From positions 814,391-878,390 of the forward strand of contig NZ_KB933398.1 of NCBI RefSeq assembly GCF_000392615.1: a DNA stretch of 64,000 bases. Reading direction: 5' to 3'. This DNA comes from Lysinibacillus sphaericus OT4b.31. Its GTDB lineage: Bacteria > Bacillota > Bacilli > Bacillales_A > Planococcaceae. Made by a program: the position numbers and the translations under genes. This document shows, in pieces, positions 25,925 to 34,202 of this stretch (position 1 is its first letter; each line of letters begins with the position of its first letter). Below the pieces are notes generated by a model. The model was not told where the DNA came from, did no database searches, and saw only the letters and a list, made by a program, of their open reading frames with translations.

Positions 25925-26130
25925 CGAAATGCATAAATATACGACGTTTTGAATTGCTTGTAAAAGCTATTTGGAAACGTTTTTTTTCGCTTTAACAGTC
26001 ATAATTGCTAGAGAAGCATAAATTTTTTGCGTTGACTTTATATTTTTTGAATATTAAGCTAAAAATCGTAAAAAAATATTTGCGTCTTTAAATTTTTAAG
26101 TGGGTTATTGGTGCAAAAAAAGGGGATGGG

Positions 26131-27588
26131 ATGATGATGAAAAAGGATATTAGTGCAGGATGGGCACTTTTGACTTTTGCTATAATGATTTTTACAATGC
26201 TTCTAACAGTAGTTGTATTAGAGCAAAGTCCACATGTACCACTGATTGTGGGAACAACTGTAGCAGCAATTGTTGCCAAAAAACATGGTTTCAAATGGAT
26301 AGAAATCGAAGAAATGATGTATAAAGGGATTCGCTTAGCATTGCCTGCCATTGTCATCATCATATTAGTAGGTTTGACAATCGGAGCATGGATCGGTGGC
26401 GGAGTTGTTGCCACAATGATCTTTTATGGCTTAAAATTAATTTCACCAGCATGGTTTTTAGTAACGATAATGCTGTTATGTGCAATTGTCTCACTAGCAA
26501 TTGGTAGCTCTTGGTCAACGATGGCCACTATCGGTGTTGCCGGTATGGGTATTGGTTTAAGTATGGGAATCCCTGCAGCTATGATTGCAGGAGCAGTTAT
26601 TTCTGGCTCATATTTTGGTGATAAGATGTCCCCATTATCTGACACAACAAATTTAGCGGCAGGTCTAACGAATACAGACTTGTTTGATCATATAAAACAT
26701 ATGCTTTATACAACGATACCAGCATTAATCATTGCGCTTCTTGCTTTCGGGTTTATGGGCAGAAGCTTCGCAGATGTGTCGATGAACTCTGAAAAAATTA
26801 TGACAACACTTGACGTGATGGAAAAAAGTTTTGTTATTTCACCATGGTTATTGCTAGTTCCTATTGGTGTTATTGTAATGGTTGCGAAAAAGGTGCCAGC
26901 AATTCCAGCATTAGTTATTGGGATAGTATCAGGCTTCTTGCTACAAATCTTTGTACAGGGCGGAACACCTACAATGGCCGTTCATGCATTGCAAGAAGGA
27001 TTTGTAATATCCACAGGTAATGATATGGTGGACGAACTATTTAATCGTGGTGGCTTAGATTCTATGATGTATACGGTTTCAATGACAATTGTTGCCATGA
27101 CATTTGGTGGGGTGTTGGAATATTCAGGCATGTTGAAGGCGCTTATGGATGTTGTTATAAAATTTGCGAAATCTACAGGTAGCCTTATTGCTTCAACGAT
27201 TGCTGCATGTATCACGACGAACGCTACTTGTTCTGAGCAATATATTTCGATTGTTGTTCCTTCGCGAATGTTTAGTGATGTTTATCAAAAACGTGGCTTG
27301 CATTCCAAAAATTTATCTCGTGCATTAGAAGATGGTGGGACGCTAACATCGGTATTCTTCCCGTGGAATACATGTGGAGTATTTATACTTGCAACATTAG
27401 GAGTAGGGGCAATGGAATATGCACCATATGCTATTATTAATTTTGTAGTTCCGATTATTTCCATTATTTATGGGTATGTAGGATTTGCGATTGTTAAGAT
27501 GACCCCTGAAGAAATTGAAGCAGCTGAGCAACACAAGAAAGACACACAAGAAAATGATGTGAATAATATGGTGGCAGCAGAAAATTAA
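26131..27588 (+). CDS. nhaC: NhaC-type Na+/H+ antiporter
   Basis: A 485-residue membrane protein with about eleven helices and NhaC signatures: IGSSWSTMATIGVAGMGIG, AGAVISGSYFGDKMSPLSD and NATCSEQYISIVVPSRMF. The family exchanges sodium (or malate/lactate in MleN-like members) for protons. Three in-frame ATG codons follow each other at 26131, 26134 and 26137; the last is best spaced from AGGGGAT. The C-terminal tail after residue 450 is soluble and acidic. No partner genes nearby. Confidence 0.85.
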   Translation: MMMKKDISAGWALLTFAIMIFTMLLTVVVLEQSPHVPLIVGTTVAAIVAKKHGFKWIEIEEMMYKGIRLALPAIVIIILVGLTIGAWIGGGVVATMIFYGLKLISPAWFLVTIMLLCAIVSLAIGSSWSTMATIGVAGMGIGLSMGIPAAMIAGAVISGSYFGDKMSPLSDTTNLAAGLTNTDLFDHIKHMLYTTIPALIIALLAFGFMGRSFADVSMNSEKIMTTLDVMEKSFVISPWLLLVPIGVIVMVAKKVPAIPALVIGIVSGFLLQIFVQGGTPTMAVHALQEGFVISTGNDMVDELFNRGGLDSMMYTVSMTIVAMTFGGVLEYSGMLKALMDVVIKFAKSTGSLIASTIAACITTNATCSEQYISIVVPSRMFSDVYQKRGLHSKNLSRALEDGGTLTSVFFPWNTCGVFILATLGVGAMEYAPYAIINFVVPIISIIYGYVGFAIVKMTPEEIEAAEQHKKDTQENDVNNMVAAEN

Positions 27589-27618
27589 CTAATTATTCCT
27601 ATCACATAGGTATATTCG

Positions 27619-27730
27619 CTACAGGCGGACGCTTTCCGTGGGCAAGCACCAAGCCGCTTCCTTCGTTACACTCAGTCCAGGGTCTCGGTTCGCTTGCTTT
27701 CCCGTAGGAGTCGCCGCCTTACGCTCCTAC
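27619..27730. repeat. Bacillaceae-type dispersed intergenic repeat
   Basis: A GC-rich block starting CTACAGGCGGACGCTTTCCG and ending GTCGCCGCCTTACGCTCC, with CAGGGTCTCGG in its middle. It differs sharply in composition from its surroundings, and I recall very similar sequences between genes in many Bacillaceae genomes. Its ends are partly complementary (GGCGGAC / GTCGCC). No coding frame. Origin unknown; one copy in this window. Confidence 0.65.
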
Positions 27731-27801
27731 TAAAAATGTTCGTGTTTCTTTATAGAAAAATGATTTATCTATTTCTAGGTTTGCAAAAGATGGTTGTAAT
27801 A

Positions 27802-27832
27802 GACAAAGGGGCTTGCTAAAGAGCCCCTTGTC
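27802..27832. terminator. hairpin between convergent nhaC and regulator genes
   Basis: GACAAAGGGGCT and AGCCCCTTGTC pair with one bulge around an eight-base loop. T-rich flank is weak, but the place between two convergent genes fits a terminator. Confidence 0.6.
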
Positions 27833-27848
27833 TTAATATTTAAAGTTT

Positions 27849-29090
27849 TTAATAAGTTCCGAAATTCAACTCATAGATTGTGCGAGGACGACCTTGTTGG
27901 TGGGGCATCTCTTCTCCAACTACTTTCGCGTAGCCTTGGTCAACTAATTTTTTTATAATGCGTTCAGTTGTTCGGCGAGAGACTTGTAGATATTCAGATA
28001 GATTAGAAGATGTAAATTGAGCAGACTGTCTTTCTCGGCTGAAATTTATGATTTTAGAAAGATTGACTGGACTTAAATTTGTTTGCTTTGCCATTTGCAA
28101 AATGTAAGGATCATTTGTTTTTAAGGAAATTTTGGCTTCACCATTTGGAAGAGGACCTACTAGATTTTTATGTTCATCTAGTATATAAATTTCAAAGGGC
28201 TTGGTGAATTTTAGAGCGTATTTTGCATTTTGAGCTGCTTCAAAAATCGAATGACCGTAGCCAAATGCAAGCTTAAATGGTTTTTCTATTTGCTGTAGCA
28301 GCTTTTGTAAATTTTCCTTTTCGAACGCATTTTGTAAATGTCCAGCAGTTGTATAAAGTTCAAAATAATTAGGCGAAATTTGCTTATAGGTTGAATGTGT
28401 AGCAGCCGTTATATGATTTAAAATAGATGCGTGGAAATCGTTATCTTCCTGCATGTCTAATAGTCCGACAGCAGCTTTGACTGATTCGGATTTTGTAAGT
28501 AAAGATTGTGATTTTGTTTCTTCTATGCATTGAATAATGGAGCTTGATGCATCCAACATACGCATTGCTGGGATATTCAAAGCCTGTAATTCATCGAACA
28601 CACTATGAATACTTGTTATAACGAAATCAATGCTCTTTGCTTGCCAAAGTGTTAGATGTTTCTGCAAAATATCATGCGGTGCTTCTGCAAGTGAAATAGG
28701 GTAGACGTAAGGATTTTTCCCGCTATATTCTATATCAGAGAGAACGTTATCTACAAATTTTGGATTCATAACATCAATGGCTACTCTTTCAAGAGAGATT
28801 GCGTGATTGGCTATAAGTGATAATAATGTTGTAGAAATAGCAGTTTCATCTTGTTTTATATAATTCCAAGGGATTGGCAATGTTTCAAGTAATGATTGAG
28901 CATGTAGATATGGTAGCGTTCCTCCCAACAAAAGTGCATCGCAAGGTTTAATTTGCTTCAATAGCGTTGGCGCATCAGAAGGCTGATCGTAAAGATAAAA
29001 TTCTAATTGAACATCCTCTATGTTTTGTGCGATACTAAGTATACGCTTTTTAAACGCTTTAGAGCATAGTACTGCAATTTTTGTAGACAT
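27849..29090 (-). CDS. winged-helix transcriptional regulator, divergent from dipeptide epimerase
   Basis: A 413-residue protein. Residues 1-240 look like a receptor-type alpha/beta region (starting KIAVLCSKAFKKRILS); about 245-330 includes a GGDEF-like remnant (LQKLLQQIEKPFKLAFGYGHSIFEAA, with NAKYALKF), and the end is a winged helix (TSSNLSEYLQVSRRTTERIIKKL). This is the layout of YcgB/PAS-less regulators with degenerate cyclase domains, but no named family was recognised. The start is ATG 29090, nine bases from AAGGA. It is divergent from the epimerase gene with direct repeats between, so it probably controls that operon, perhaps in response to a peptide or amino acid. Confidence 0.65.
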   Translation of the reverse strand: MSTKIAVLCSKAFKKRILSIAQNIEDVQLEFYLYDQPSDAPTLLKQIKPCDALLLGGTLPYLHAQSLLETLPIPWNYIKQDETAISTTLLSLIANHAISLERVAIDVMNPKFVDNVLSDIEYSGKNPYVYPISLAEAPHDILQKHLTLWQAKSIDFVITSIHSVFDELQALNIPAMRMLDASSSIIQCIEETKSQSLLTKSESVKAAVGLLDMQEDNDFHASILNHITAATHSTYKQISPNYFELYTTAGHLQNAFEKENLQKLLQQIEKPFKLAFGYGHSIFEAAQNAKYALKFTKPFEIYILDEHKNLVGPLPNGEAKISLKTNDPYILQMAKQTNLSPVNLSKIINFSRERQSAQFTSSNLSEYLQVSRRTTERIIKKLVDQGYAKVVGEEMPHQQGRPRTIYELNFGTY

Positions 29091-29121
29091 AAACATCATT
29101 CCTTTTTTATATTTTTAAGCA

Positions 29122-29141
29122 ATTAACGACGTATTAACGAC
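29122..29141. promoter_or_regulatory. 11-bp-spaced direct repeat in divergent promoter region
   Basis: ATTAACGAC occurs twice, at 29122-29130 and 29133-29141, one helical turn apart, next to TATAAAT at 29145. It is a candidate operator for the divergently encoded regulator. Confidence 0.5.
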
Positions 29142-29172
29142 AACTATAAATTATACAGGAGTTTGATATGAA

Positions 29173-30285
29173 ATGAAAATTCAACAAGTAGAAATTTTTG
29201 CAATTCATTTACCACTAATTGATCCATTCATCATTAGTTATGCTACATATGATACAATGCCCTCCATCATTTTAAAAATGACGACTGATACTGGCATTGT
29301 AGGGTATGGTGAAGCGGTACCGGATGAACATGTTACGGGGGAATCATGGGAAAGCACTTATGCTGTACTCAAGCACCAACTAGTACCTGCTATTATTGGT
29401 GAAAACCCAATGGCATTCGAAAAAATTCATGATAAGATGGACCAAATGATTAAAGGTGTACCAGCAGCAAAAGCGGCTATTGACATTGCTTGCTTTGATA
29501 TTGCTGGTAAAGCATTACAAGTGCCAGTCTATCAACTTTTAGGTGGTCGCTATCATGAGAAATTCCCTATTACGCATGTACTAAGTATTGGTACACCTGA
29601 GGATATGGCTGATGAGGCAGCTAAGCGTGTTGAAATGGGCTATGAATCTTTTAAAATGAAAGTGGGTACTGAAGTAACACGTGATGTTGCCCGCATAAAA
29701 GCTGTACGTGAACGTGTGGGAGAAAACATTGCTATCCGTGTAGATGTAAATCAAGGGTGGGGGAATGCCTCTACAACGCTACAAGGCTTACATGCATTAA
29801 AGGATTTAAACCTAGATTGGTTAGAACAACCTGTAGACAGTGAAGATATTGACGGAATGGTAGAAATCAAGGCAAAATCGACTACTACTTTAATGATTGA
29901 TGAAGGACTTCGAGGCGTACGCGAAATGCGTGAAATTATTGCTAAGCGTGCAGCAGATAAAGTAAATATCAAGTTAATGAAATGTGGAGGCATTTATCCA
30001 GCTATGAAACTAGCAGTAATGGCCGAAATGGCAGGTATGGAATGTCAAATAGGATCAATGGTTGAGTCGTCTGTTGGCTCGGCAGCAGGTTTCCATGTAG
30101 CTTTTTCAAAAAAAATAATGACAAGTGTTGAATTAACAGGTCCTCTTAAATTCTCTAAGGACGTTGGTAATTTACACTATGATGTACCATTCATCTGTTT
30201 AACAGAAAAACCTGGTTTAGGTGTAGATGTAGACGATGAGGTAATTAAAGAATTAAGTGAATTCTCAACAATTGTAACAGCCTAA
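29173..30285 (+). CDS. dipeptide epimerase, enolase superfamily (L-Ala-D/L-Glu epimerase-like)
   Basis: A 370-residue enzyme of the muconate-lactonising subgroup. Acid-base lysines are in FKMKVG (161 and 163) and IKLMKCGG (267 or 270); metal ligands are Asp 191 in RVDVNQGW, Glu 218 in WLEQPV and Asp 243 in MIDEG. This matches L-Ala-D/L-Glu epimerases such as YkfB, which act in murein peptide recycling. The exact dipeptide is not predictable. It is followed by an acyltransferase gene 12 bases after, likely in one operon. AGGAG precedes ATG 29173 by 11 bases; a second ATG at 29168 stops at once. Confidence 0.82.
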   Translation: MKIQQVEIFAIHLPLIDPFIISYATYDTMPSIILKMTTDTGIVGYGEAVPDEHVTGESWESTYAVLKHQLVPAIIGENPMAFEKIHDKMDQMIKGVPAAKAAIDIACFDIAGKALQVPVYQLLGGRYHEKFPITHVLSIGTPEDMADEAAKRVEMGYESFKMKVGTEVTRDVARIKAVRERVGENIAIRVDVNQGWGNASTTLQGLHALKDLNLDWLEQPVDSEDIDGMVEIKAKSTTTLMIDEGLRGVREMREIIAKRAADKVNIKLMKCGGIYPAMKLAVMAEMAGMECQIGSMVESSVGSAAGFHVAFSKKIMTSVELTGPLKFSKDVGNLHYDVPFICLTEKPGLGVDVDDEVIKELSEFSTIVTA

Positions 30286-30297
30286 GGAGGCGGCGAG

Positions 30298-30978
30298 ATG
30301 GACAAGATGTATGAAGGACTGCTCGGTGAAACGCCGTTTTTCGTTACACAATTACGAATAGAGAATTTACAAGTGATTGAGAGATTACAACAAGAGGTCT
30401 ATGAATCATTACATGATCGAAGTATATTACAGCCTCTTAGTACTGAGGAATTTGAGTATATTTTAAACGGGAACGGTTTGATGATAGGAGCATACGTGGC
30501 AGACGAATTGATTGCCTTTAGAGCGCTATTAAATCCCCCTATTGATGACGAACATCTAGGCTATGATTGCGAAATTGCTGAGGCACAATTTCATCGAGTA
30601 TTGTATCAGGAAATATCGAATGTTTCCCCAAAATATCAAGGTTTTGGTTTACAAAAAACGTTAGCAAAAGTTGTGATGAATCATATCGATTTAACAAGTT
30701 ATAACTATGTTTGTTCGACAGTGAAGCCTTATAATATAGCGAGTTTAAAAGATAAATTTTCGCAAGGACTAGTTATAAAGGGATTAAAGATTAAGTATGT
30801 TGATAAATTACGATATATCTTTTATAAAGATTTACAACATGAACAGCCCGCTTTCACAGAAAAAAAGACTGTATCGATGGGTGATACAGAGGGACAGCAA
30901 ATGCTATTGAAGCAGGGCTATTTAGGAACATCCATTTATGAAGAACAACATGATTGGTTTGTTGTATATGAAAAATAG
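30298..30978 (+). CDS. GNAT-type acyltransferase
   Basis: A 226-residue protein in the GNAT style: LIAFRALLNPP as strand 4, then VSPKYQGFGLQKTLAKVVM, the acyl-CoA-binding Q/R-x-x-G-x-G/A loop (here QGFGLQ), and TVKPYNIASLKDKF, the late motif B. Substrate unknown. With the dipeptide epimerase 12 bases upstream and AAGGAGGCGG as ribosome site, it may acylate a dipeptide or amino acid made by that pathway, which is an inference. Confidence 0.7.
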   Translation: MDKMYEGLLGETPFFVTQLRIENLQVIERLQQEVYESLHDRSILQPLSTEEFEYILNGNGLMIGAYVADELIAFRALLNPPIDDEHLGYDCEIAEAQFHRVLYQEISNVSPKYQGFGLQKTLAKVVMNHIDLTSYNYVCSTVKPYNIASLKDKFSQGLVIKGLKIKYVDKLRYIFYKDLQHEQPAFTEKKTVSMGDTEGQQMLLKQGYLGTSIYEEQHDWFVVYEK

Positions 30979-31041
30979 CGATGAGCTATTGATTCTTAAA
31001 TCGAAAAGTGCCACATTCATATGTGGGTGCTAAGACTAACT

Positions 31042-31086
31042 AAAAAAGCCTTATCTTTTACGAAAGTGAGAGGTAAGGTTTTTTGT
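31042..31086. terminator. terminator between convergent acyltransferase and FhuF-like genes
   Basis: A stem of AAAGCCTTATCT with AGAGGTAAGGTTTT (one mismatch, some wobble) is flanked by A6 and T6, so it can serve both strands. Confidence 0.6.
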
Positions 31087-31796
31087 TATTTCTTTAATGG
31101 GCAAAAACCACAAGCCATTAAGCCAGGAACGTCCTTTGAAAAGCAACAAGATTTACGTACAGGTACATTTACCAAATTAGTCGGGCTTTGGCCACCGGTA
31201 TATTCAACCCACCATGATTTTTGTGAGAAGCGAGCCCATGTTTTGGGATTCTCCAATATTTCAATATCCTCCATTGCCTGATCGGCGAGGCCAGGATTAG
31301 ATAATAATATATGATAATGCCACAGTAGATACCCGAAGAAATTCTCCCAAATTGTAAGCGGAGAAATGGAAGTTACTTTACGTAGCTGTTGAACAATAAT
31401 ATGCCCATCGTACAAAATTTTCTCAATGACCATCTGACGTTCATCCTCGTCCACATAACGCCAATCAGTTGGATTGACGAACATTGCGACGGTAAAACTA
31501 TTGAATTCTTTTGTTGCATCAAAACGGATTTCAATCGGTTTACCATCCCAAACCTCATCATAGGCTGCAAGCATGTAAAGCTGCATGGCGAAAAACATAC
31601 CATAACGGCGAGAGAAGTGGGAAATGGCAGCAGTTTCAGTCGCGGCATCTGTAATACCCATCATTAAATTTAAAAAATCAGGATGGTAAAAGTCTTTATG
31701 TATATCAGCCAATGTAAATAATGCTCGTTTTGGTTCTGTTGTATAAATGCTATAGGAATTGAGTTGTCTTACTTGATCCATTGTTAAAGCTGGCAT
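31086..31796 (-). CDS. FhuF-like siderophore-iron reductase
   Basis: A 236-residue protein ending in the FhuF iron-sulfur signature: Cys 217, 218, 229 and 232 in SCCFSKDVPGLMACGFCP (C-C-x10-C-x2-C), which binds a [2Fe-2S] cluster. The aromatic-rich body (LTIWENFFGYLLWHYHILL) is as in FhuF. Family role: reduce ferric siderophores in the cytoplasm to release iron. The start is ATG 31796, with AAAGGTGA upstream; GTG 31805 lies inside the ribosome site. No Fur box was seen directly upstream, but a Fur-controlled transcript lies 0.7 kb away at 32510. Confidence 0.8.
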   Translation of the reverse strand: MPALTMDQVRQLNSYSIYTTEPKRALFTLADIHKDFYHPDFLNLMMGITDAATETAAISHFSRRYGMFFAMQLYMLAAYDEVWDGKPIEIRFDATKEFNSFTVAMFVNPTDWRYVDEDERQMVIEKILYDGHIIVQQLRKVTSISPLTIWENFFGYLLWHYHILLSNPGLADQAMEDIEILENPKTWARFSQKSWWVEYTGGQSPTNLVNVPVRKSCCFSKDVPGLMACGFCPLKK

Positions 31797-32025
31797 TGTC
31801 ATCACCTTTTCTTTTCACTTTATGCTATAAAAGCCATCTTCTATATGAGGTTTATTTATATTGGCAATCGGAAGCTTGCTGAACAAAATTATAACCTCCG
31901 AATGCAATCATGCTGATACGTAATTGTTAGTCATTTATTCTTATTATAAGTTATTCATTATTGCTTCACAAATAGTATGGAGTGTAGTAAAGTGTATTAA
32001 ACATATATGAAAGGTAGGTTTTCGG

Positions 32026-32456
32026 ATGATTCAGTCGCATGTGATTCCAAGGCCGCTTGTCCGACTTAATCAGTGGATAATTATTTTGAGTATCATACTG
32101 ACTTGGACAACAGGGGTTGTTTGGCTATTAGCAATTCCTTTAGTAGCAAATTTCCTTGGTGTTTTATGCAATTTCAATCCAATTATCAGACTTGGAAAGC
32201 AATTTTTGAAAAAGGCTCCATCCGCTTATATACCAGAGGATGCACAGCAACAAAAATTCAATTCTAGTATTGCAAGCTTCTGTTTAGCAGGTGGGTTTCT
32301 AGGTTTCTTTTTTCATTGGCAAATAGTAGGATATACATTTACAGCAGTGGTAGCTATTGCCTCATCAGTTGCAATTGCAGGTTTTTGTTTCGGTTTTTTT
32401 TACATTTTCAACTGAAGCAATGGAAGTATCGACGCTCACTTAAAAAGGCATTGTAG
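32026..32456 (+). pseudogene. DUF4395 membrane protein gene, frameshifted in a T-tract
   Basis: The frame as read stops at 32415 after 129 residues, ending CFGFFYIFN. The preceding sequence is a normal DUF4395 four-helix protein with VPRPLVRLNQW-like N-terminus and FLGVLCNFNPI. At 32394-32401 there are eight T residues. Adding one T restores LHFQLKQWKYRRSLKKAL to a stop at 32456, which is the usual DUF4395 C-terminus. The loss is therefore a single-base slip in a homopolymer: an assembly error, a recent mutation or phase variation. Most of the protein is intact, so it could still function. Confidence 0.75.
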
Positions 32457-32495
32457 TCATTTGAAAAAAATTCTAAAAAAAATATTAGATAGTTG

Positions 32496-32528
32496 TTGAC
32501 TTTTTAATTGATAATGATTATCATTATC
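32496..32528 (+). promoter_or_regulatory. promoter overlapped by a near-perfect Fur box
   Basis: TTGACT (32496-32501), 17 bases, then TATCAT (32519-32524) make a good sigma-A promoter. GATAATGATTATCATTATC at 32510-32528 matches the 19-base Fur consensus at 18 positions (the differing one is the centre) and covers the spacer and -10, so iron-loaded Fur would block it. Confidence 0.88.
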
Positions 32529-32530
32529 GT

Positions 32531-32699
32531 ATAAAGATTATTCCTCTTCTACAAAACGAGTGTAGAGAGGATGGACTTTAGCTACTTTTCTCCAGAAGTT
32601 TGCTAGTTCATGATAACGCTCCTAAAACCCCCCTCATTTTTTGGGAACGTGAAAATCTCAGAGCGACTTATGCCTATATGGATAAGTCGCTCTTTTTTT
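32531..32699 (+). ncRNA. Fur-controlled small RNA candidate (FsrA-like)
   Basis: From the predicted start near 32531 to the T-run of a strong terminator (AGAGCGACTTAT with ATAAGTCGCTCT, then T7; 32660-32699) there is no supported gene, only an 11-codon frame without proper ribosome spacing. The transcript opens with a hairpin (CCTCTTCTACA / TGTAGAGAGG, 32543-32570) and has a single-stranded C-rich patch ACCCCCCTC (32627-32635) suited to pairing with G-rich ribosome sites. Iron-sparing RNAs such as FsrA of Bacillus have this design. Orthology is not claimed. Confidence 0.7.
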
Positions 32700-32790
32700 G
32701 ATTGTCTATAGATAGGGGAATTAGTTAATCAGTAACAGGCTTGGTATAGTATAATAAATGAAATTTAATTAGAAATAAGTGGAGGGATAA

Positions 32791-34083
32791 ATGAAGAAAT
32801 ATTTTATCATATTCCTCGTTGTTGTCGCCTTTTTAGCAAACCCATCTTCATCTAAAGCGGAGGTACAGTGGGACGGGGCACAAATTGTCAAGGGGCAAAC
32901 GGGAAAAATGACCTTTACAAAAGATGTAAAAGTGTATAAGAAGAATGCAAACGGTACGTATAGCTCGATGACAGTCAAGCACAACAACTATTTCCGAGTT
33001 TATAATATAGAAAAGTATGATAATAAAACATTTTATTGGATGAGCTCGGGTTATCGTGTACAAGCAACGGATTTAGTTGTTTTTAAGAAAGTACCTCTGA
33101 ATATCCGTGCTTCCTTTTATGATAATCCCGGCTATATCAACAGCAGTCGTCAGGGCCATAGCTATGGAGCACATTACCCAACTGAATATGTAGATGGAGC
33201 CTTTTATAATAAGATTTCTATTGGTGAAAACCTATATTACTCTTATTATGATTGGGACGGTAGTTCTATTGAGGACTATATTGATGGCGCGAATATTCGC
33301 ATTGTCGAAACAACGAAAAGAGATAAGGGACTCTATATGTTAACAACTGATGCACAGGTGTTAGGCGCTCCAATGAATGGAGCAAGTGGGGTGGAGCGTT
33401 CAAAAGGAACTGCTCTCCAATCATTAGGACTTGAAATAAATGGATACCTTTGGGTGAAAGAGGGCTATATCCCTGTAACATTAATCGAGCCTGTGAAAAA
33501 CTTAGGGAAACGTTATATTCGATATGGTGTGAATGTTGAAGGGAAAGGAAATCAAAAAGAGCTAAAACGTTTTGATGAAGGAATATTATTGACAGAAAAT
33601 GATAAGACAGCTTGGATTGAGATAGATGGGGAAGTATATAGTGTACCGAAAAAAGTTCTAGCTACTATAAGACCGAACGAATCACCGATTATAACAACGT
33701 CTTTCTTGCCAAATGATACGCTTCAGCAGCTAGTATATCAGAATTATGCTACTCCAAACATTGTTTATAAGAAAACGACTAATAATCGCTTTGAAGCGCC
33801 AGCCTTAAAGTTCATTGACTACTATGAAACAGAAATAAACTTTAATTACGAAATGGATGGGAACAAATATGCATTTGAAAAGCCAGTTACAGAGGGCTCA
33901 AAAGTGACTAGAACGGGACATGGACGGAAACAAGAAGGGTTTGTTCGTGCCATTCATTACACGATTACAACACCAGCAGGGACGTTTAACAATGTTGTGG
34001 AAACGTCCCTTAATGAACTTTTTGCACCGGGCTATGGTTTCATCAGTGATGATTATGGCAACAAATTAACGTCTTATGAATAA
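32791..34083 (+). CDS. secreted protein of unknown function
   Basis: A 430-residue protein with signal peptide MKKYFIIFLVVVAFLANPSS and cut near SKA. The mature part is Tyr/Asp/Asn-rich and probably mostly beta strand. GKMTFTKDVKVYKKNANGTYSSM and the later RGLYML-like segments resemble SH3-type wall-binding repeats, but not strongly. No catalytic motif, lipobox or sorting signal. The last 130 residues (HYTITTPAGTFNNVVET) look like a lipoprotein-type beta domain seen in Bacillaceae secreted proteins. Single gene with GGAGGG ribosome site and its own terminator. Function unknown. Confidence 0.65.
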   Translation: MKKYFIIFLVVVAFLANPSSSKAEVQWDGAQIVKGQTGKMTFTKDVKVYKKNANGTYSSMTVKHNNYFRVYNIEKYDNKTFYWMSSGYRVQATDLVVFKKVPLNIRASFYDNPGYINSSRQGHSYGAHYPTEYVDGAFYNKISIGENLYYSYYDWDGSSIEDYIDGANIRIVETTKRDKGLYMLTTDAQVLGAPMNGASGVERSKGTALQSLGLEINGYLWVKEGYIPVTLIEPVKNLGKRYIRYGVNVEGKGNQKELKRFDEGILLTENDKTAWIEIDGEVYSVPKKVLATIRPNESPIITTSFLPNDTLQQLVYQNYATPNIVYKKTTNNRFEAPALKFIDYYETEINFNYEMDGNKYAFEKPVTEGSKVTRTGHGRKQEGFVRAIHYTITTPAGTFNNVVETSLNELFAPGYGFISDDYGNKLTSYE

Positions 34084-34131
34084 TAAATCCTTCATTTTTT
34101 GATGGAAGAGTGAAAATCTTAATAACAGAAA

Positions 34132-34176
34132 AACAGGTGTGGAAAAACGAAATGTTTTTCCACACCTGTTTGATTT
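34132..34176 (+). terminator. terminator of the secreted-protein gene
   Basis: AACAGGTGTGGAAAAA pairs perfectly with TTTTTCCACACCTGTT around seven bases, then TGATTTT. It can also serve the convergent DMT gene. Confidence 0.85.
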
Positions 34177-34202
34177 TAGGGACTTATTAGACAGACCTTA
34201 AT

